The position numbers and the translations under genes are program-made. 64,000 nt of DNA from an uncultured Litoreibacter sp. (GTDB lineage Bacteria; Pseudomonadota; Alphaproteobacteria; Rhodobacterales; Rhodobacteraceae). The first letter of the stretch is position 1; each line of letters opens with the position of its first letter. The stretch lies in NCBI GenBank assembly GCA_947494645.1, contig CANLVO010000001.1, positions 434,001 to 498,000 of the forward strand. Reading direction: 5' to 3'. Of this stretch, positions 32,325 to 42,014 are shown in pieces. The notes under the pieces are model-generated. The model worked only from the letters and a program-made list of their open reading frames with translations, searched no databases and was not told where the DNA came from.

Positions 32325-34102
32325 AGCGGCCAGAACACCAGAATGGCCGGGATCGACACCGCGACCACCAGAATTTCGAGCGGCAGCCCCATCCGCCAGT
32401 AATCCCCGAAGCTGTAGCCGCCGGGTCCAAGGATCAGGGTGTTATTCTTATGGCCAATCGGCGTCAGGAACGCGCAGCTGGCGGCGACAGCGACGGCCAT
32501 CAGAAACGGGTCCGGGCTGACGCCCAAGGTCTGCGCCATCTGAATGCCAATTGGCGCTGCCACAATCGCCGTGGCCGTGTTGTTCAGCACGTCCGACAGG
32601 CTCATCGTCACCACCATGAGGATCGTCAGGATCGCCCATGGCGGCATGCCGTCCGTCAATGACACAAGCGAGCCCGCGATCAGTTCTGTACCGCCCGACG
32701 CCTCCAACGCCTGGCCCAGCGGGATCATCGAGCCCAGCAACACCACAACCGGCCACTCGATATGGTCATAGAGCTCGGCAATCGGGATGATCCGGGCCAG
32801 AACATAGGCCACGACCACGATGCCCAAGGCCACTGGCAGGTAAACCAGCCCGATGGAGGCCGCCAACACCGCAGCACCAAACAGCCCAATGGCCAGCCAC
32901 ACTTTCTTGTCGTCGGTCACCACAAGGCCGCGGTCGGCCAAAGGCAGACAGCCTAGCCATTCCGTCACCGAATTGGCATTTTCCGGGGCGACGAGCAGCA
33001 ACAAGATGTCGCCCGTTTGCACCGTGGTCTTGCGCATCTGCGAGCGTACGGTTTTGCCTTGCCGCGAGATGCCCATCAGCACCGCCTGCTGGCGCCATGT
33101 CAGCCCGACGGCCTGCGCGGTCTTGCCATTGATGCGCGACTGATCGGTCACGACCACCTCGATCACAGTCAGCCCTTCGCCTTCGGCGCGCAGAATGTCC
33201 TCGCGCTTGTCGTCTGCAAATTGCAGCGATTTGGCTGCGCGAAACTCGTCGAGCGCGTCTGGGGTGGCCTCCAGCACCAGCGCGTCGCCCGCGCCGATCA
33301 CCCGGTTCTGCCCCGATCCGTAGCGCCGCTGCCCGCCTTGAATGATGCCGATCACGGCCACATCGGCCTTTTCGGCGTCGTCGTTCAGGCTGCTGACGCG
33401 TTGGCCGATGAGCTTGCTGTCTTCTGGCACGACCAGCTCGGCAATATATTCGGCGTAATCCTCCATCGGGTCGCCCGACTGGTGCTCCCCGGTTTTTTGC
33501 GGGATGAACCGCCAGCCGATCAAAGCGACAAAGGCCAGCCCCGCAATCGCGGTCACGCCACCCACCGGCGCGAAGTCAAACATCTTGAATGGCTCGCCCA
33601 GATTGTCTTGCCGGATCGAGGCAATAATAATGTTCGGAGGCGTGCCGATCAGTGTCACCATACCCCCCAGAATGGTCGCAAAAGACAGCGGCATCAGCGA
33701 CAGTGACGGCGCACGTCCCGCCTTGCGGGCGGTCTGAATATCCACCGGCATCAGCAAGGCCAAGGCCGCGACGTTGTTCATAAATGCCGACAATACGCCG
33801 CCCACCACGCCCATCAGCGCAATATGCGCGCCCAGCTTGCGCGACGCGTCGACCAGCGTGCGCGTGATCAGAAACACCGCGCCTGATCGTACCAGCCCCG
33901 CCGAGACCACGAGCACCAAGGCCACCACCAGCGTGGCCGAATGCCCGAAGCCCGCAAAGGCGTTCTTGGTCTCCACGACGCCCAGCACGACACCCAGCAT
34001 CAAAGCGGCAAACGCCACCAGATCATAGCGCCACCGGCCCCAAAGCAGAAACACGAACACGCCGCCAAACAGCGTAAAGAGAATAATCTGGTCTGTCGTC
34101 AT
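32321..34102 (-). CDS. second SLC13/DASS-family permease with TrkA-C domains
   Basis: A 593-residue permease of the same architecture as the gene at 30068 but clearly diverged in sequence. Signature segments are FMNNVAALALLMPVDIQTAR and ATILGGMVTLIGTPPNIIIAS in the first half, and SDVLNNTATAIVAAPIGIQMA and CAFLTPIGHKNNTLILGPGGY in the second. Two TrkA-C domains occupy about residues 200-370 (ELVVPEDSKLIGQRVSSLNDD and QTGDILLLLVAPEN). The start at 34102 (MTTDQIILFTLFGGVFVFLLWG) opens the first helix; the frame extends to 34165 without conservation. The pattern TPPNI is common in the sulfate/silicon-type branch of the family, but the substrate remains unproven. Confidence 0.9.
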   Translation of the reverse strand: MTTDQIILFTLFGGVFVFLLWGRWRYDLVAFAALMLGVVLGVVETKNAFAGFGHSATLVVALVLVVSAGLVRSGAVFLITRTLVDASRKLGAHIALMGVVGGVLSAFMNNVAALALLMPVDIQTARKAGRAPSLSLMPLSFATILGGMVTLIGTPPNIIIASIRQDNLGEPFKMFDFAPVGGVTAIAGLAFVALIGWRFIPQKTGEHQSGDPMEDYAEYIAELVVPEDSKLIGQRVSSLNDDAEKADVAVIGIIQGGQRRYGSGQNRVIGAGDALVLEATPDALDEFRAAKSLQFADDKREDILRAEGEGLTVIEVVVTDQSRINGKTAQAVGLTWRQQAVLMGISRQGKTVRSQMRKTTVQTGDILLLLVAPENANSVTEWLGCLPLADRGLVVTDDKKVWLAIGLFGAAVLAASIGLVYLPVALGIVVVAYVLARIIPIAELYDHIEWPVVVLLGSMIPLGQALEASGGTELIAGSLVSLTDGMPPWAILTILMVVTMSLSDVLNNTATAIVAAPIGIQMAQTLGVSPDPFLMAVAVAASCAFLTPIGHKNNTLILGPGGYSFGDYWRMGLPLEILVVAVSIPAILVFWPL

Positions 34103-34245
34103 GACGCCGAGACTGCCCTGTCTGGGCGTCCGGTGAAAGAGGGATTTCACCTTGCGTCGCGGCATGCCCGGCCAGCGCCGTATTGCAGGCCGCCGCTGCC
34201 TTGGCTAAGAGGGTCTGCGATATCCAGACGAAGAGGGAACATCCC

Positions 34246-34989
34246 ATGGCAGGCCACTCAAAATGGGCAAATATTCAGCACCGCAAGGGGCGGCAGGACA
34301 AGCTGCGCTCGAAGCTGTTTTCCAAGCTCGCCAAGGAAATCACCGTGGCCGCCAAGATGGGCGACCCCGATCCCGACAAGAACCCGCGCCTGCGCCTTGC
34401 CGTGAAAGAGGCCAAGAGCCAGTCCGTGCCCAAGGATGTGATCGACCGCGCGATCAAGAAATCGCAAGGCGGTGACGCGGAGAACTATGACGAGATCCGC
34501 TACGAGGGCTACGGCCCCGGCGGCGTGGCGGTGATCGTCGAGACGATGACCGACAACAAAAACCGCACCGCCTCAACCGTGCGCTCGACCTTCTCCAAAA
34601 ATGGCGGCAACCTTGGCGAGACCGGCTCCGTGGGTTTCATGTTCGACCGCAAAGGGCAGGTGATGTACCCCGCCGATGTGGGCGACGCCGACACCGTGAT
34701 GATGGCCGCAATCGAGGCCGGCGCCGAGGATTGCGAAAGCTCCGAGGAGGGCCATGTCATCATCTGCGCGGACACGGATCTGAACACCGTATCCACCGCG
34801 CTGGAGGCCGAGCTGGGCGAGTCGGAATCGACCAAGCTGATCTGGCAGCCCACCACCACAACAGAGCTGGATCTCGAAGGCATGACCAAGCTGATGAAAC
34901 TGGTCGACGCGCTGGAAGACGACGACGACGTCCAGACCGTGACGGCGAACTTCGAGGCCTCTGACGAGGTCATGGCCCAGCTTGAATAA
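34246..34989 (+). CDS. yebC: YebC/PmpR family DNA-binding regulatory or translation factor
   Basis: A 247-residue protein of the YebC/PmpR/TACO1 family. Members act as transcriptional regulators near ruvC or as factors that relieve ribosome stalling at proline runs. The N-terminus is canonical: [32 protein letters not shown], then [28 protein letters not shown]. The C-terminal part has [14 protein letters not shown] and [20 protein letters not shown]. The ATG at 34246 matches the family start; the longer frame to 34183 is not conserved. It is divergent from the SLC13 gene at 32321 and, unusually, not adjacent to ruvC in this window. Confidence 0.95.
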   Translation: MAGHSKWANIQHRKGRQDKLRSKLFSKLAKEITVAAKMGDPDPDKNPRLRLAVKEAKSQSVPKDVIDRAIKKSQGGDAENYDEIRYEGYGPGGVAVIVETMTDNKNRTASTVRSTFSKNGGNLGETGSVGFMFDRKGQVMYPADVGDADTVMMAAIEAGAEDCESSEEGHVIICADTDLNTVSTALEAELGESESTKLIWQPTTTTELDLEGMTKLMKLVDALEDDDDVQTVTANFEASDEVMAQLE

Positions 34990-35043
34990 GCGCATCGCTC
35001 GGTTGCCCGGCACGGATTTAGGTATTTTTGCCAAGATGAAGCT

Positions 35044-35652
35044 GTGAGCCTCAGCGCTCTCGGGGCCGGCTACGCGATTGGCTTTTCCCTCATCCTCGCC
35101 ATCGGGGCGCAGAACGCTTTTGTGCTGCGCCAGGGCTTGCGCCGCGCCCATGTGTTTGCGGTTTGCCTGACATGTAGTCTGTCCGAGGTGGTGCTGGTCA
35201 GCATCGGCGTGTTCGGCTTTGGACGTCTGACCGAGCTGGCGCCGTGGTTCTCCACCGCAATGCTGTGGGGCGGGGCGCTGTTCTTGTTTGTCTACGGCGC
35301 GTTCTGTTTCCGCTCTGCCTGGCAGGGCAGCGCCGGGTTGCAGGCAGACGGCGCGGCAGAGACAAGCCTGAAGGCCACCATACTGGCCTGCCTTGCCTTC
35401 ACCTGGCTGAACCCGCACGCCATTTTGGACACCGTGGTGCTGCTCGGCGCGTTGTCGGCGCAATATGGCGAGGCGCGCGGATCGTTCGGGGCAGGCGCCA
35501 TTCTGGCCGCAGCGAGCTTCTTCTTTCTGCTTGGCTACGGTGCCCGGCTGGTGGCCCCGGTCTTTGCCCGGCCCTCGGCTTGGCGGGTGCTTGATACGGT
35601 GATTGGCCTGACGATGTGGGCCATCGCGCTGGCGTTGCTTTTGCGGCACTGA
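35044..35652 (+). CDS. LysE/ArgO-family amino acid exporter
   Basis: A 202-residue inner-membrane exporter with about six helices. Family signatures are seen in GFSLILAIGAQNAFVLRQGLRRAHV, followed by a charged-to-membrane transition SLSEVVLVSIGVFG, and AFTWLNPHAILDTVVLLG in the middle. The close match to the ArgO/LysE sub-branch (GAQNAFVLRQG, TWLNPHAxLDT) suggests export of basic amino acids such as lysine or arginine. Translation starts with GTG at 35044. The gene stands alone between yebC and an EamA-family gene. No LysG/ArgP-type regulator is adjacent. Confidence 0.9.
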   Translation: MSLSALGAGYAIGFSLILAIGAQNAFVLRQGLRRAHVFAVCLTCSLSEVVLVSIGVFGFGRLTELAPWFSTAMLWGGALFLFVYGAFCFRSAWQGSAGLQADGAAETSLKATILACLAFTWLNPHAILDTVVLLGALSAQYGEARGSFGAGAILAAASFFFLLGYGARLVAPVFARPSAWRVLDTVIGLTMWAIALALLLRH

Positions 35653-35700
35653 CCGCGATTGCGCTTGCAGCCGCAGGCCGCGCGCTGTCTGAATGCCCCC

Positions 35701-36603
35701 ATGGATGCGCATAAACAAAACCCGGTCCTTGGCGTCTTCTGGATGCTCATCACCGGTGCGCTGTTTGTGGCGGTCACGGCCGTGGTCAAATATGTGGGCG
35801 ACGGGCTGCCAGCGGCCGAAGCGGCCTTCCTGCGCTACCTTCTTGGCCTGGTTTTCCTGATCCCGATGCTACCGGCCATGCGGGCGGCGAAACTGACGCC
35901 GCGCATCTACAAGGTCTTCGCGTTTCGCGGCGTGGTGCATTCGCTGGGGGTGACGCTTTGGTTCTATGCAATGACGCGCATTTCCATCGCGGAAGTCACC
36001 TCCATGAATTACCTCAACCCGGTCTATGTCACCATCGCCGCCGCCGTATTTCTGGGTGAGAAGCTGGCCTTTCGCCGCATCCTCGCGATTGTAGCGGCGC
36101 TCATCGGCGCGATGATCATCCTGCGCCCCGGCTTTCGGGAGCTGAACTCCGGCCATGTGGCCATGCTCTTTGCCGCCGTGCTCTTTGCGGGTTCTTACCT
36201 CAGCGCCAAAATCACCGCCGACGAGGTGTCGCCGTCCGTGGTGGTGTTCATGCTGTCGGTCACCGTCACCATTGGGCTGGCACCCATGGCATGGGCCGTC
36301 TGGGTGCCGCCCACATGGGCGCAGATCGGCTGGATGTTCGTTCTCGCCATATTGGCGACAGGCGGGCATTATACCATGACGCTGGCCTTCGCCTGCGCCC
36401 CCTTGACGGTCACTCAGCCGGTGTATTTCCTACAACTGGTCTGGGCGGTGCTTCTGGGGTGGCTGGCCTTCAACGAGCCGGTTGATATTTACGTGGTGCT
36501 GGGCGGGCTGTTGATCGTCGCCGCCGTCAGCTTCATGACGTGGCGCGAACACGTGCTCAAACGCCGCGCCACGACACCTGCGCCGCCTGCGACGAAGGTA
36601 TAA
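35701..36603 (+). CDS. EamA/DMT-family transporter
   Basis: A 300-residue membrane protein with about ten helices and two EamA repeats. Visible helices include GVFWMLITGALFVAVTAVVKYVG, AAFLRYLLGLVFLIPMLPAM, ISIAEVTSMNYLNPVYVTIAAAVFLGEKLAF, ILAIVAALIGAMIILRPGF and WMFVLAILATGGHYTMTLAFACAP. The motif LNPVYVTIAAAVFLGEKL is the usual end of the first repeat (xxPlfxxllaxlxLgExl). The start at 35701 (MDAHKQNPVLGVF) is chosen because the extra upstream residues are not conserved. It is separated by only 34 bp from the choline-sulfatase gene on the same strand. The substrate is unknown. Confidence 0.88.
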   Translation: MDAHKQNPVLGVFWMLITGALFVAVTAVVKYVGDGLPAAEAAFLRYLLGLVFLIPMLPAMRAAKLTPRIYKVFAFRGVVHSLGVTLWFYAMTRISIAEVTSMNYLNPVYVTIAAAVFLGEKLAFRRILAIVAALIGAMIILRPGFRELNSGHVAMLFAAVLFAGSYLSAKITADEVSPSVVVFMLSVTVTIGLAPMAWAVWVPPTWAQIGWMFVLAILATGGHYTMTLAFACAPLTVTQPVYFLQLVWAVLLGWLAFNEPVDIYVVLGGLLIVAAVSFMTWREHVLKRRATTPAPPATKV

Positions 36604-36637
36604 GCGACACGGAAGAACTCTGAACCAAGGTGCCCCT

Positions 36638-38155
36638 ATGTCAAACTCCGGCCAGTCCAACATATTGATCATCATGGTCGACCAGCTGAACGGCACGCTG
36701 TTTCCTGACGGCCCTGCGGATTGGCTGCATGCGCCAAATCTCAAAAAGCTCGCCGCCCGCTCAACCCGGTTTCAAAACGCCTACACCGCGTCGCCGCTTT
36801 GCGCGCCGGGCCGCGCCAGCTTCATGTCCGGGCAATTGCCCTCGCGCACCGGGGTCTATGACAATGCAGCCGAGTTCTCCTCCGCCATCCCGACCTATGC
36901 GCATCACCTGCGCCGCGCGGGCTATCAGACCTGCCTGTCGGGCAAGATGCATTTTGTGGGCCCCGACCAGCTGCACGGGTTCGAGGAGCGTTTGACCACC
37001 GACATCTACCCCCCTGATTTTGGCTGGACGCCGGATTATCGCAAGCCCGGCGAGCGGATCGACTGGTGGTATCACAACATGGGGTCGGTCACGGGTGCGG
37101 GCGTGGCGGAAATCACCAACCAGATGGAATATGATGACGAGGTGGCCTACCACGCGACCCGCAAGCTCTATGATCTGTCGCGTGGCCATGATGAGCGGCC
37201 TTGGTGCCTGACGGTCAGCTTTACCCATCCGCATGACCCATACGTGGCGCGCAAGAAATTCTGGGATCTCTACGAGGACTGCGACCACCTGATGCCTGAG
37301 GTCGGCCCGATCCCCTATGCCGAGCAAGACGCCCATTCCCAGCGTATTCTCGACGCCAATGACCGCGACAATTTCAACATCACGGATGACCATGTCCGCC
37401 GCGCGCGGCAGGCCTATTTCGCCAATATCTCCTATCTCGACGACAAGGTGGGCGAGGTGTTGCAGACGCTGGAGGACACCCGCCAGGAGGCCACGATCCT
37501 GTTCGTGTCCGATCACGGCGACATGCTGGGCGAGCGCGGTCTGTGGTTCAAAATGTCCTTTTATGACGGCTCCGCCCGCGTGCCGCTGATGATCAGCGCC
37601 CCGGATATGGAGCCCGGCCTCGTCACGACCCCGGTTTCCAATATCGACGTCTGCCCGACCCTGTGCGATCTGGCGGGCGTGGACATGTCAGAGGTGATGG
37701 ACTGGACCGATGGCGAAAGCATTGTGCCCTTGGGCCAGGGCGGGGCGCGTGACACGCCGGTGGCGATGGAATACGCCGCCGAAGGCTCCTACGCGCCGCT
37801 GGTGTCGTTGCGCTATGGTAAATGGAAGTTCAACCGCTGCGCGCTAGACCCCGATCAGCTGTTCGACATGGAGGCTGACCCCCATGAGCTGACCAATCTG
37901 GCCAATGATCCCGCACATGCCGGCACGTTCAATTCGCTCTCTGCCAAAGCAGATGCCCGCTGGGATCTGGCGCGGTTTGATGCAGATGTCCGCCACTCGC
38001 AGGCTGGCCGATGGGTCGTCTACGAGGCCCTGCGCAAAGGCGGCTATTTTCCGTGGGACTACCAGCCATTGCAAAAAGCGTCCGAGCGCTACATGCGCAA
38101 CCACATGGACCTCAACGTGCTGGAAGAAAACCAACGTTTCCCGAGAGGGGAGTAG
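36638..38155 (+). CDS. betC: choline-sulfatase
   Basis: A 505-residue type I sulfatase that releases choline from choline-O-sulfate, feeding glycine betaine synthesis. The sulfatase signature with the cysteine converted to formylglycine is at C55-A-P-G-R59 (ASPLCAPGRAS). The N-terminal metal site is in LIIMVDQ (D15), and a second metal site is in FVSDHGDMLGERG. YDNAAEFSSAIPTYAHHLRRAGY, FTHPHDPYVARKKFWDLY and the C-terminal RYGKWKFNRCALDPDQLFD are strongly choline-sulfatase-like. It is about 11 kb from betIBA in this window, separated by the urt and phoX genes, not in the bet operon as in some relatives. Confidence 0.93.
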   Translation: MSNSGQSNILIIMVDQLNGTLFPDGPADWLHAPNLKKLAARSTRFQNAYTASPLCAPGRASFMSGQLPSRTGVYDNAAEFSSAIPTYAHHLRRAGYQTCLSGKMHFVGPDQLHGFEERLTTDIYPPDFGWTPDYRKPGERIDWWYHNMGSVTGAGVAEITNQMEYDDEVAYHATRKLYDLSRGHDERPWCLTVSFTHPHDPYVARKKFWDLYEDCDHLMPEVGPIPYAEQDAHSQRILDANDRDNFNITDDHVRRARQAYFANISYLDDKVGEVLQTLEDTRQEATILFVSDHGDMLGERGLWFKMSFYDGSARVPLMISAPDMEPGLVTTPVSNIDVCPTLCDLAGVDMSEVMDWTDGESIVPLGQGGARDTPVAMEYAAEGSYAPLVSLRYGKWKFNRCALDPDQLFDMEADPHELTNLANDPAHAGTFNSLSAKADARWDLARFDADVRHSQAGRWVVYEALRKGGYFPWDYQPLQKASERYMRNHMDLNVLEENQRFPRGE

Positions 38156-38238
38156 GTCTACGCCGAAGCCGTCCAAGGCTGCCGGGTTGCCCTGTTGGCA
38201 CGGCCGTCGAATGCCGTCAGCGCGACGCGAAACCTAAG

Positions 38239-39306
38239 TCAGACCGCTGGCATCTGTTGGGTTGCGCAATGGATGCCGCCGCCCATCTCTCCCAACGGGT
38301 CAACGTTCAGCGCAATGATATCGCGACCCGGATAATGGCGGGCCAGAGCGTCCACCGCGACTTGGTCCGTTTCCGGATCACCAAACTGCGCCGCGATCAC
38401 GCCACCGTTGCAAACGTAGTAATTGGCGTATGACGCGACAAAGTCGATGCTGCGGATGCGTCGGCGGTGAGGCTCCGGGATGACCTCAACCTCAAGCCCC
38501 TTGGCGACCAGAATGTCATGGGTCTCGAGCGCGGCCAGATGAAACGGGTCACTCATATCAGGCGCATCTGGCAGGTTGATCAGAAACCGCCCCGGCCCGG
38601 TGCAGCGCGCAAGGCTGTCGATGTGATAGTCGGTGATGTCCTCGCCCCAAACGCCATCAGACCAGATCATCCGGTCTGCGCCATAGGCTTGTAGCAAACG
38701 TCGTTCGATCTCGTCGCGCGACAATCCCGGGTTGCGGTTGTCATTCACCCAACTGCTTTCATGAGCGATCAGCAGGCCATGCCCATCCTGCTCCACGCCC
38801 CCGGCCTCACCCTGCAAACCAGTCGGCAAAAGCGGCAGCCCAAGCCGGTCCGCGACGCGGCCTGCGATCTGGCTGTCGCGCCGGTTCACCTGCTTCTCGC
38901 CCCAGCCGTTGAACTGAATATGGCTTACCGCCAAGCCGCCTTGGCCATTCACAACGAAGATCGGGCCCGCGTCGCGGCACCACAGGTCCTCGGTCGGAAT
39001 ATCCCACAGCTCTACCGCGTCTGACAGCTTAGACCGTGCCTTCGCATGCTCATTTCCATCGGCCAACATCGTGACGGGCTCAAAGTCTGAAATGGTATTG
39101 GCGATGTCGGCAATGGTCTGCTGCGTCATGTCCAGAAACACGGGGTCAGGATGCACTTTCCGACTGACCGGCCACTGCATGAACGTGCGCTGATGCGGCG
39201 CTTCTTCCGGCGGGACGAAATATCCTGAGCCACTCTGTGCGGCCGTCCCAAACAGTCCCGACATTCCGAGCGCCCCTCCACCCAACAGAACCTCACGTCT
39301 GTGCAT
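38239..39306 (-). CDS. agmatine deiminase-like (PPAD family) protein, exported
   Basis: A 355-residue member of the agmatine deiminase/porphyromonas-type peptidyl-arginine deiminase family, which hydrolyses guanidino groups to ureido groups and ammonia. The catalytic cysteine is near the C-terminus in GGGIHCATQQMP (C347). The substrate-binding acidic residues appear in DLWCRDAGPIFVVN and LLQAYGADRMIWSDGVWGEDITDYHIDSLARC. The N-terminus MHRREVLLGGGALGMSGLFGTAAQ looks like a twin-arginine-type signal with RRE rather than the ideal RRxFLK, so the protein may be exported. Together with the adjacent urea transporter it suggests a nitrogen-scavenging theme; the genes are not in one tight operon. 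Confidence 0.85.
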   Translation of the reverse strand: MHRREVLLGGGALGMSGLFGTAAQSGSGYFVPPEEAPHQRTFMQWPVSRKVHPDPVFLDMTQQTIADIANTISDFEPVTMLADGNEHAKARSKLSDAVELWDIPTEDLWCRDAGPIFVVNGQGGLAVSHIQFNGWGEKQVNRRDSQIAGRVADRLGLPLLPTGLQGEAGGVEQDGHGLLIAHESSWVNDNRNPGLSRDEIERRLLQAYGADRMIWSDGVWGEDITDYHIDSLARCTGPGRFLINLPDAPDMSDPFHLAALETHDILVAKGLEVEVIPEPHRRRIRSIDFVASYANYYVCNGGVIAAQFGDPETDQVAVDALARHYPGRDIIALNVDPLGEMGGGIHCATQQMPAV

Positions 39307-39410
39307 GACAATGGTCCCCCCGTCCGTGTGAACATCAATGAAGCTCTGTTTACATCAGCCAAGGGGGATCGAAAAGCGGCGCTCCCACGCCTTTGAAACA
39401 AGACCCGACG

Positions 39411-40106
39411 CTACAGCGCCAGATCCGCCATCAAAGCGTCTTTGGTGTAATCTGGCTTGGTGGCGCGTCGTTTGACGCGGCCTTGCTCCATGACGGTGAA
39501 GGCGTCGGCGATGCGGAAAGCGAAATCGGCGTTCTGCTCCACCAGAATGATCGCCATCTTGCCCTGCGCGCGCAGCGTCTCAAGCGCGTCTCCGATCTGC
39601 TGGATGACATTGGGTTGAATGCCCTCGGTCGGCTCGTCCAGAAGCAGGACTTTGGGCTGGGTGATCAGCGCCCGGGCAATGGCCAGTTGCTGCTGCTGCC
39701 CACCGGACAGATCGCCCCCGCGCCGCGATTGCATGTCCTTCAGGACGGGAAACAGGTCGAACACATAGTCCGGGATGGCATGCTCGGATGTCGGCAGGCA
39801 GGCGAAGCCGGTCTCAAGGTTTTCCAACACGCTCATCATCGGGAAGACCTCGCGGCCCTGTGGCACATAGGCGATGCCCGCGCGCGCGGCATGAAATGCC
39901 GAGGTCAGACCGACCGCGTCGCCGCCCACCGAAACCGTCCCACCGGCCAATGGATGCCGTCCCGAGATGGCTTTCAACAGGCTGGTCTTGCCGACCCCGT
40001 TATTGCCCATCACCGCCGTGATTTGCCCGACCGCCGCGTCAAGCGAGACGTCAAACAGGATTTGGCTCTGGCCATAGGCGAGCGTGACGTTGCGGGCCTC
40101 AAGCAT
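39411..40106 (-). CDS. urtE: urea ABC transporter ATP-binding subunit UrtE
   Basis: A 231-residue ABC ATPase of the branched-chain/urea type. Walker A is GNNGVGKTSLLK near residue 35, the signature is LSGGQQQQLAIARAL, and Walker B is VLLLDEPTEGIQPN. NVIQQIGDALETLRAQGKMAIILVEQNADFAFRIADAF is characteristic of UrtE. It is the last gene of urtABCDE, and its start overlaps the urtD end by 8 bp. It powers uptake of urea at low concentrations. No urease genes are in the window; they may lie elsewhere. Confidence 0.93.
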   Translation of the reverse strand: MLEARNVTLAYGQSQILFDVSLDAAVGQITAVMGNNGVGKTSLLKAISGRHPLAGGTVSVGGDAVGLTSAFHAARAGIAYVPQGREVFPMMSVLENLETGFACLPTSEHAIPDYVFDLFPVLKDMQSRRGGDLSGGQQQQLAIARALITQPKVLLLDEPTEGIQPNVIQQIGDALETLRAQGKMAIILVEQNADFAFRIADAFTVMEQGRVKRRATKPDYTKDALMADLAL

Positions 40107-40848
40107 GCGACCGCCCCAGATAGACGTCGATCACCGTCTGGTTAGACGTCACATGATCCAGACTACCCTCCGCCAATACCGCGCCTTCATGCAGCACCGT
40201 CACCTTGCAATCGAGCCGACGGACAAACTCCATGTCATGCTCCACCACGACGACGGCCCGGGTCTTGGCGGCCTCCTTCAGAATGTCGGTGGTTTTTTCC
40301 CGCTCCTCCGGCGTCATCCCGGCGGCGGGCTCGTCCACCAGCATCAGACGCGGCTCTTGCGCCAGCAGCATCCCGATCTCCAGCCATTGCTTTTGCCCAT
40401 GGCTCAGCTCTCCGGCGTTTCGGGTCAGGCTGTCTTGCAGGCCAATCTGCTCCGCCACGGCCTCGATCCGCTGCGCGTTCGGTTTGGTCTTCTTGTGCAT
40501 GAGCACGGCAAACGGCCCGCGCGGGGTCTTCAGCGCCATGGCAAGGTTCTGGCGCACGGTCTGCGCCTCAAACACGGAGGGCTTTTGAAACTTTCGGCCG
40601 ATCCCTTTGCGGGCGATCTCGCTTTCCGACAGCCCCAGCAAAGAGGTGTTCTTGTCGCCCCAGATTACCTGACCCTCGTCAGGCTTGGTCTTGCCGGTGA
40701 CGATATCCATGAAGGTCGTCTTGCCCGCGCCGTTCGGCCCGATAATGGCCCGCAGCTCGGCTTCGGCAAAATTGATCGACAGGTTGTTGATGGCGCGAAA
40801 CCCGTCAAACGTGACGGACACCCCGTTCACCTCCAAAAGCATGCTCAC
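40099..40848 (-). CDS. urtD: urea ABC transporter ATP-binding subunit UrtD
   Basis: A 249-residue ABC ATPase and the partner of UrtE. Walker A is IGPNGAGKTTFMDIVTGKTKPDEG, the signature is LSHGQKQWLEIGMLL, and Walker B is LMLVDEPAAGMTPEE. The phrase MTPEEREKTTDILKEAAKTRAVVVVEHDMEFVRRL is typical of UrtD. The ATG overlaps urtC by 4 bp and its end overlaps urtE by 8 bp. The start is unambiguous, with MSMLLEVNGVSVTFDGF opening the ABC fold. It acts at the cytoplasmic face of the inner membrane. Confidence 0.93.
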   Translation of the reverse strand: MSMLLEVNGVSVTFDGFRAINNLSINFAEAELRAIIGPNGAGKTTFMDIVTGKTKPDEGQVIWGDKNTSLLGLSESEIARKGIGRKFQKPSVFEAQTVRQNLAMALKTPRGPFAVLMHKKTKPNAQRIEAVAEQIGLQDSLTRNAGELSHGQKQWLEIGMLLAQEPRLMLVDEPAAGMTPEEREKTTDILKEAAKTRAVVVVEHDMEFVRRLDCKVTVLHEGAVLAEGSLDHVTSNQTVIDVYLGRSHA

Positions 40849-42011
40849 GATGGCTTCCTCACCAGATAGTCAAACGCCCCGCCGATGCCTTTCGGGAAGA
40901 ACAGCGTCACCACGACGAAAGACAGCCCCAGAAGCACCAGCCACCAATCGGTCCATTGCACGGTGTAGAACCCGAGGTTGATGTCGGGCGCACCGCCGCC
41001 GGTAAACCAGCTTGAAAGAAGGGACACGAAGGTCGCGCCAATCACCGCGCCATAAAGCCTGCCGCGCCCGCCAATCGCCACCCAGACGGCCAGATAAATC
41101 GAGGCAATCGGCGCGATCTCCCCCGGGTTGATGATCCCCGCCTGCGGGTAATAAAGAGCCCCGGCAATGCCCGCGACCACGGCGGTGGTGGTGAAGATGA
41201 ACAGCTTGTAGCTTTCCACGTGGTAGCCCAGAAACCGGACCCGGGCCTCGTTGTCGCGGATCCCTTTGACGACGCTGCCCATCTTGCCCGACACGATCCA
41301 CGCGAAGAACACGTAGCCCGCGGCCAGAGCCACGGCGGAGGCCAGAAAGAACAGGATCGAGATCGTCGCCTGCGAGGTCTCTTCAAAGCCCGGGATATTC
41401 TGCAGCCCCGAAAGCCCGTTATTGCCGCGCAGCCCGCTGTCATTCTGAAACAGGTACAGCGCAAGGGCCAAGGTCATCGCTTGGGTCAGGATCGACAGGT
41501 AAACCCCTGTCACGCGGCTGCGAAAGGCCAGCCACCCGAAGACCAGCGCCAACAGCCCCGGCACCAGCACCACCATCACCAGTTGCACAAACAGGTTGTC
41601 AGCAAAGGCCCAGATCATCGGAAACTCCGAGCTGCCAACCACGCCGAAAATCTGGTTGCCAATGGCGTCCGATATCTCGGCGGGCGTGGGCGGAATGGGC
41701 TGACCCGCAAGGCTGTCGAGCACAATTCCCTCGGTCCGCGCATACATCAGCCACATGCCGATCGCATAGCCGCCAATCCCGAAAAATGCGAAATGCCCGA
41801 GGCTCAGAATGCCGCAATAGCCCCAGACCACGTCCATCGCGATGGCCACAAGGCACAGGCACAACGTCTTGCCCAAGGTCTTGACGAATGAGGTAGAGAT
41901 CAAACCGACCCCGGTCACCTCGGACAACAACGTGACTGCTATGGTAAAGACGGCCAACAAGGCGATGAACCACAGCATGGAGGGGTTCTGGGCCAGAAAA
42001 GAGTTTCGCAT
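40845..42011 (-). CDS. urtC: urea ABC transporter permease UrtC
   Basis: A 388-residue inner-membrane permease of the LivM type. Helices are visible in WFIALLAVFTIAVTLLSE, VWGYCGILSLGHFAFFGIGGYAIGMWL and LFVQLVMVVLVPGLLALVFGWLAF. GYCGILSLGHFAFFGIGGY and ISILTQAMTLAL-type segments match urea permeases, as do VRFLGYHVESYKLFIFTTTAVVAGIAGALYYPQAGI and the ending FFPKGIGGAFDYL. It overlaps urtD by 4 bp and lies 3 bp downstream of urtB in the operon. It forms the transmembrane channel together with UrtB. Confidence 0.93.
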   Translation of the reverse strand: MRNSFLAQNPSMLWFIALLAVFTIAVTLLSEVTGVGLISTSFVKTLGKTLCLCLVAIAMDVVWGYCGILSLGHFAFFGIGGYAIGMWLMYARTEGIVLDSLAGQPIPPTPAEISDAIGNQIFGVVGSSEFPMIWAFADNLFVQLVMVVLVPGLLALVFGWLAFRSRVTGVYLSILTQAMTLALALYLFQNDSGLRGNNGLSGLQNIPGFEETSQATISILFFLASAVALAAGYVFFAWIVSGKMGSVVKGIRDNEARVRFLGYHVESYKLFIFTTTAVVAGIAGALYYPQAGIINPGEIAPIASIYLAVWVAIGGRGRLYGAVIGATFVSLLSSWFTGGGAPDINLGFYTVQWTDWWLVLLGLSFVVVTLFFPKGIGGAFDYLVRKPS

Positions 42012-42014
42012 AAC

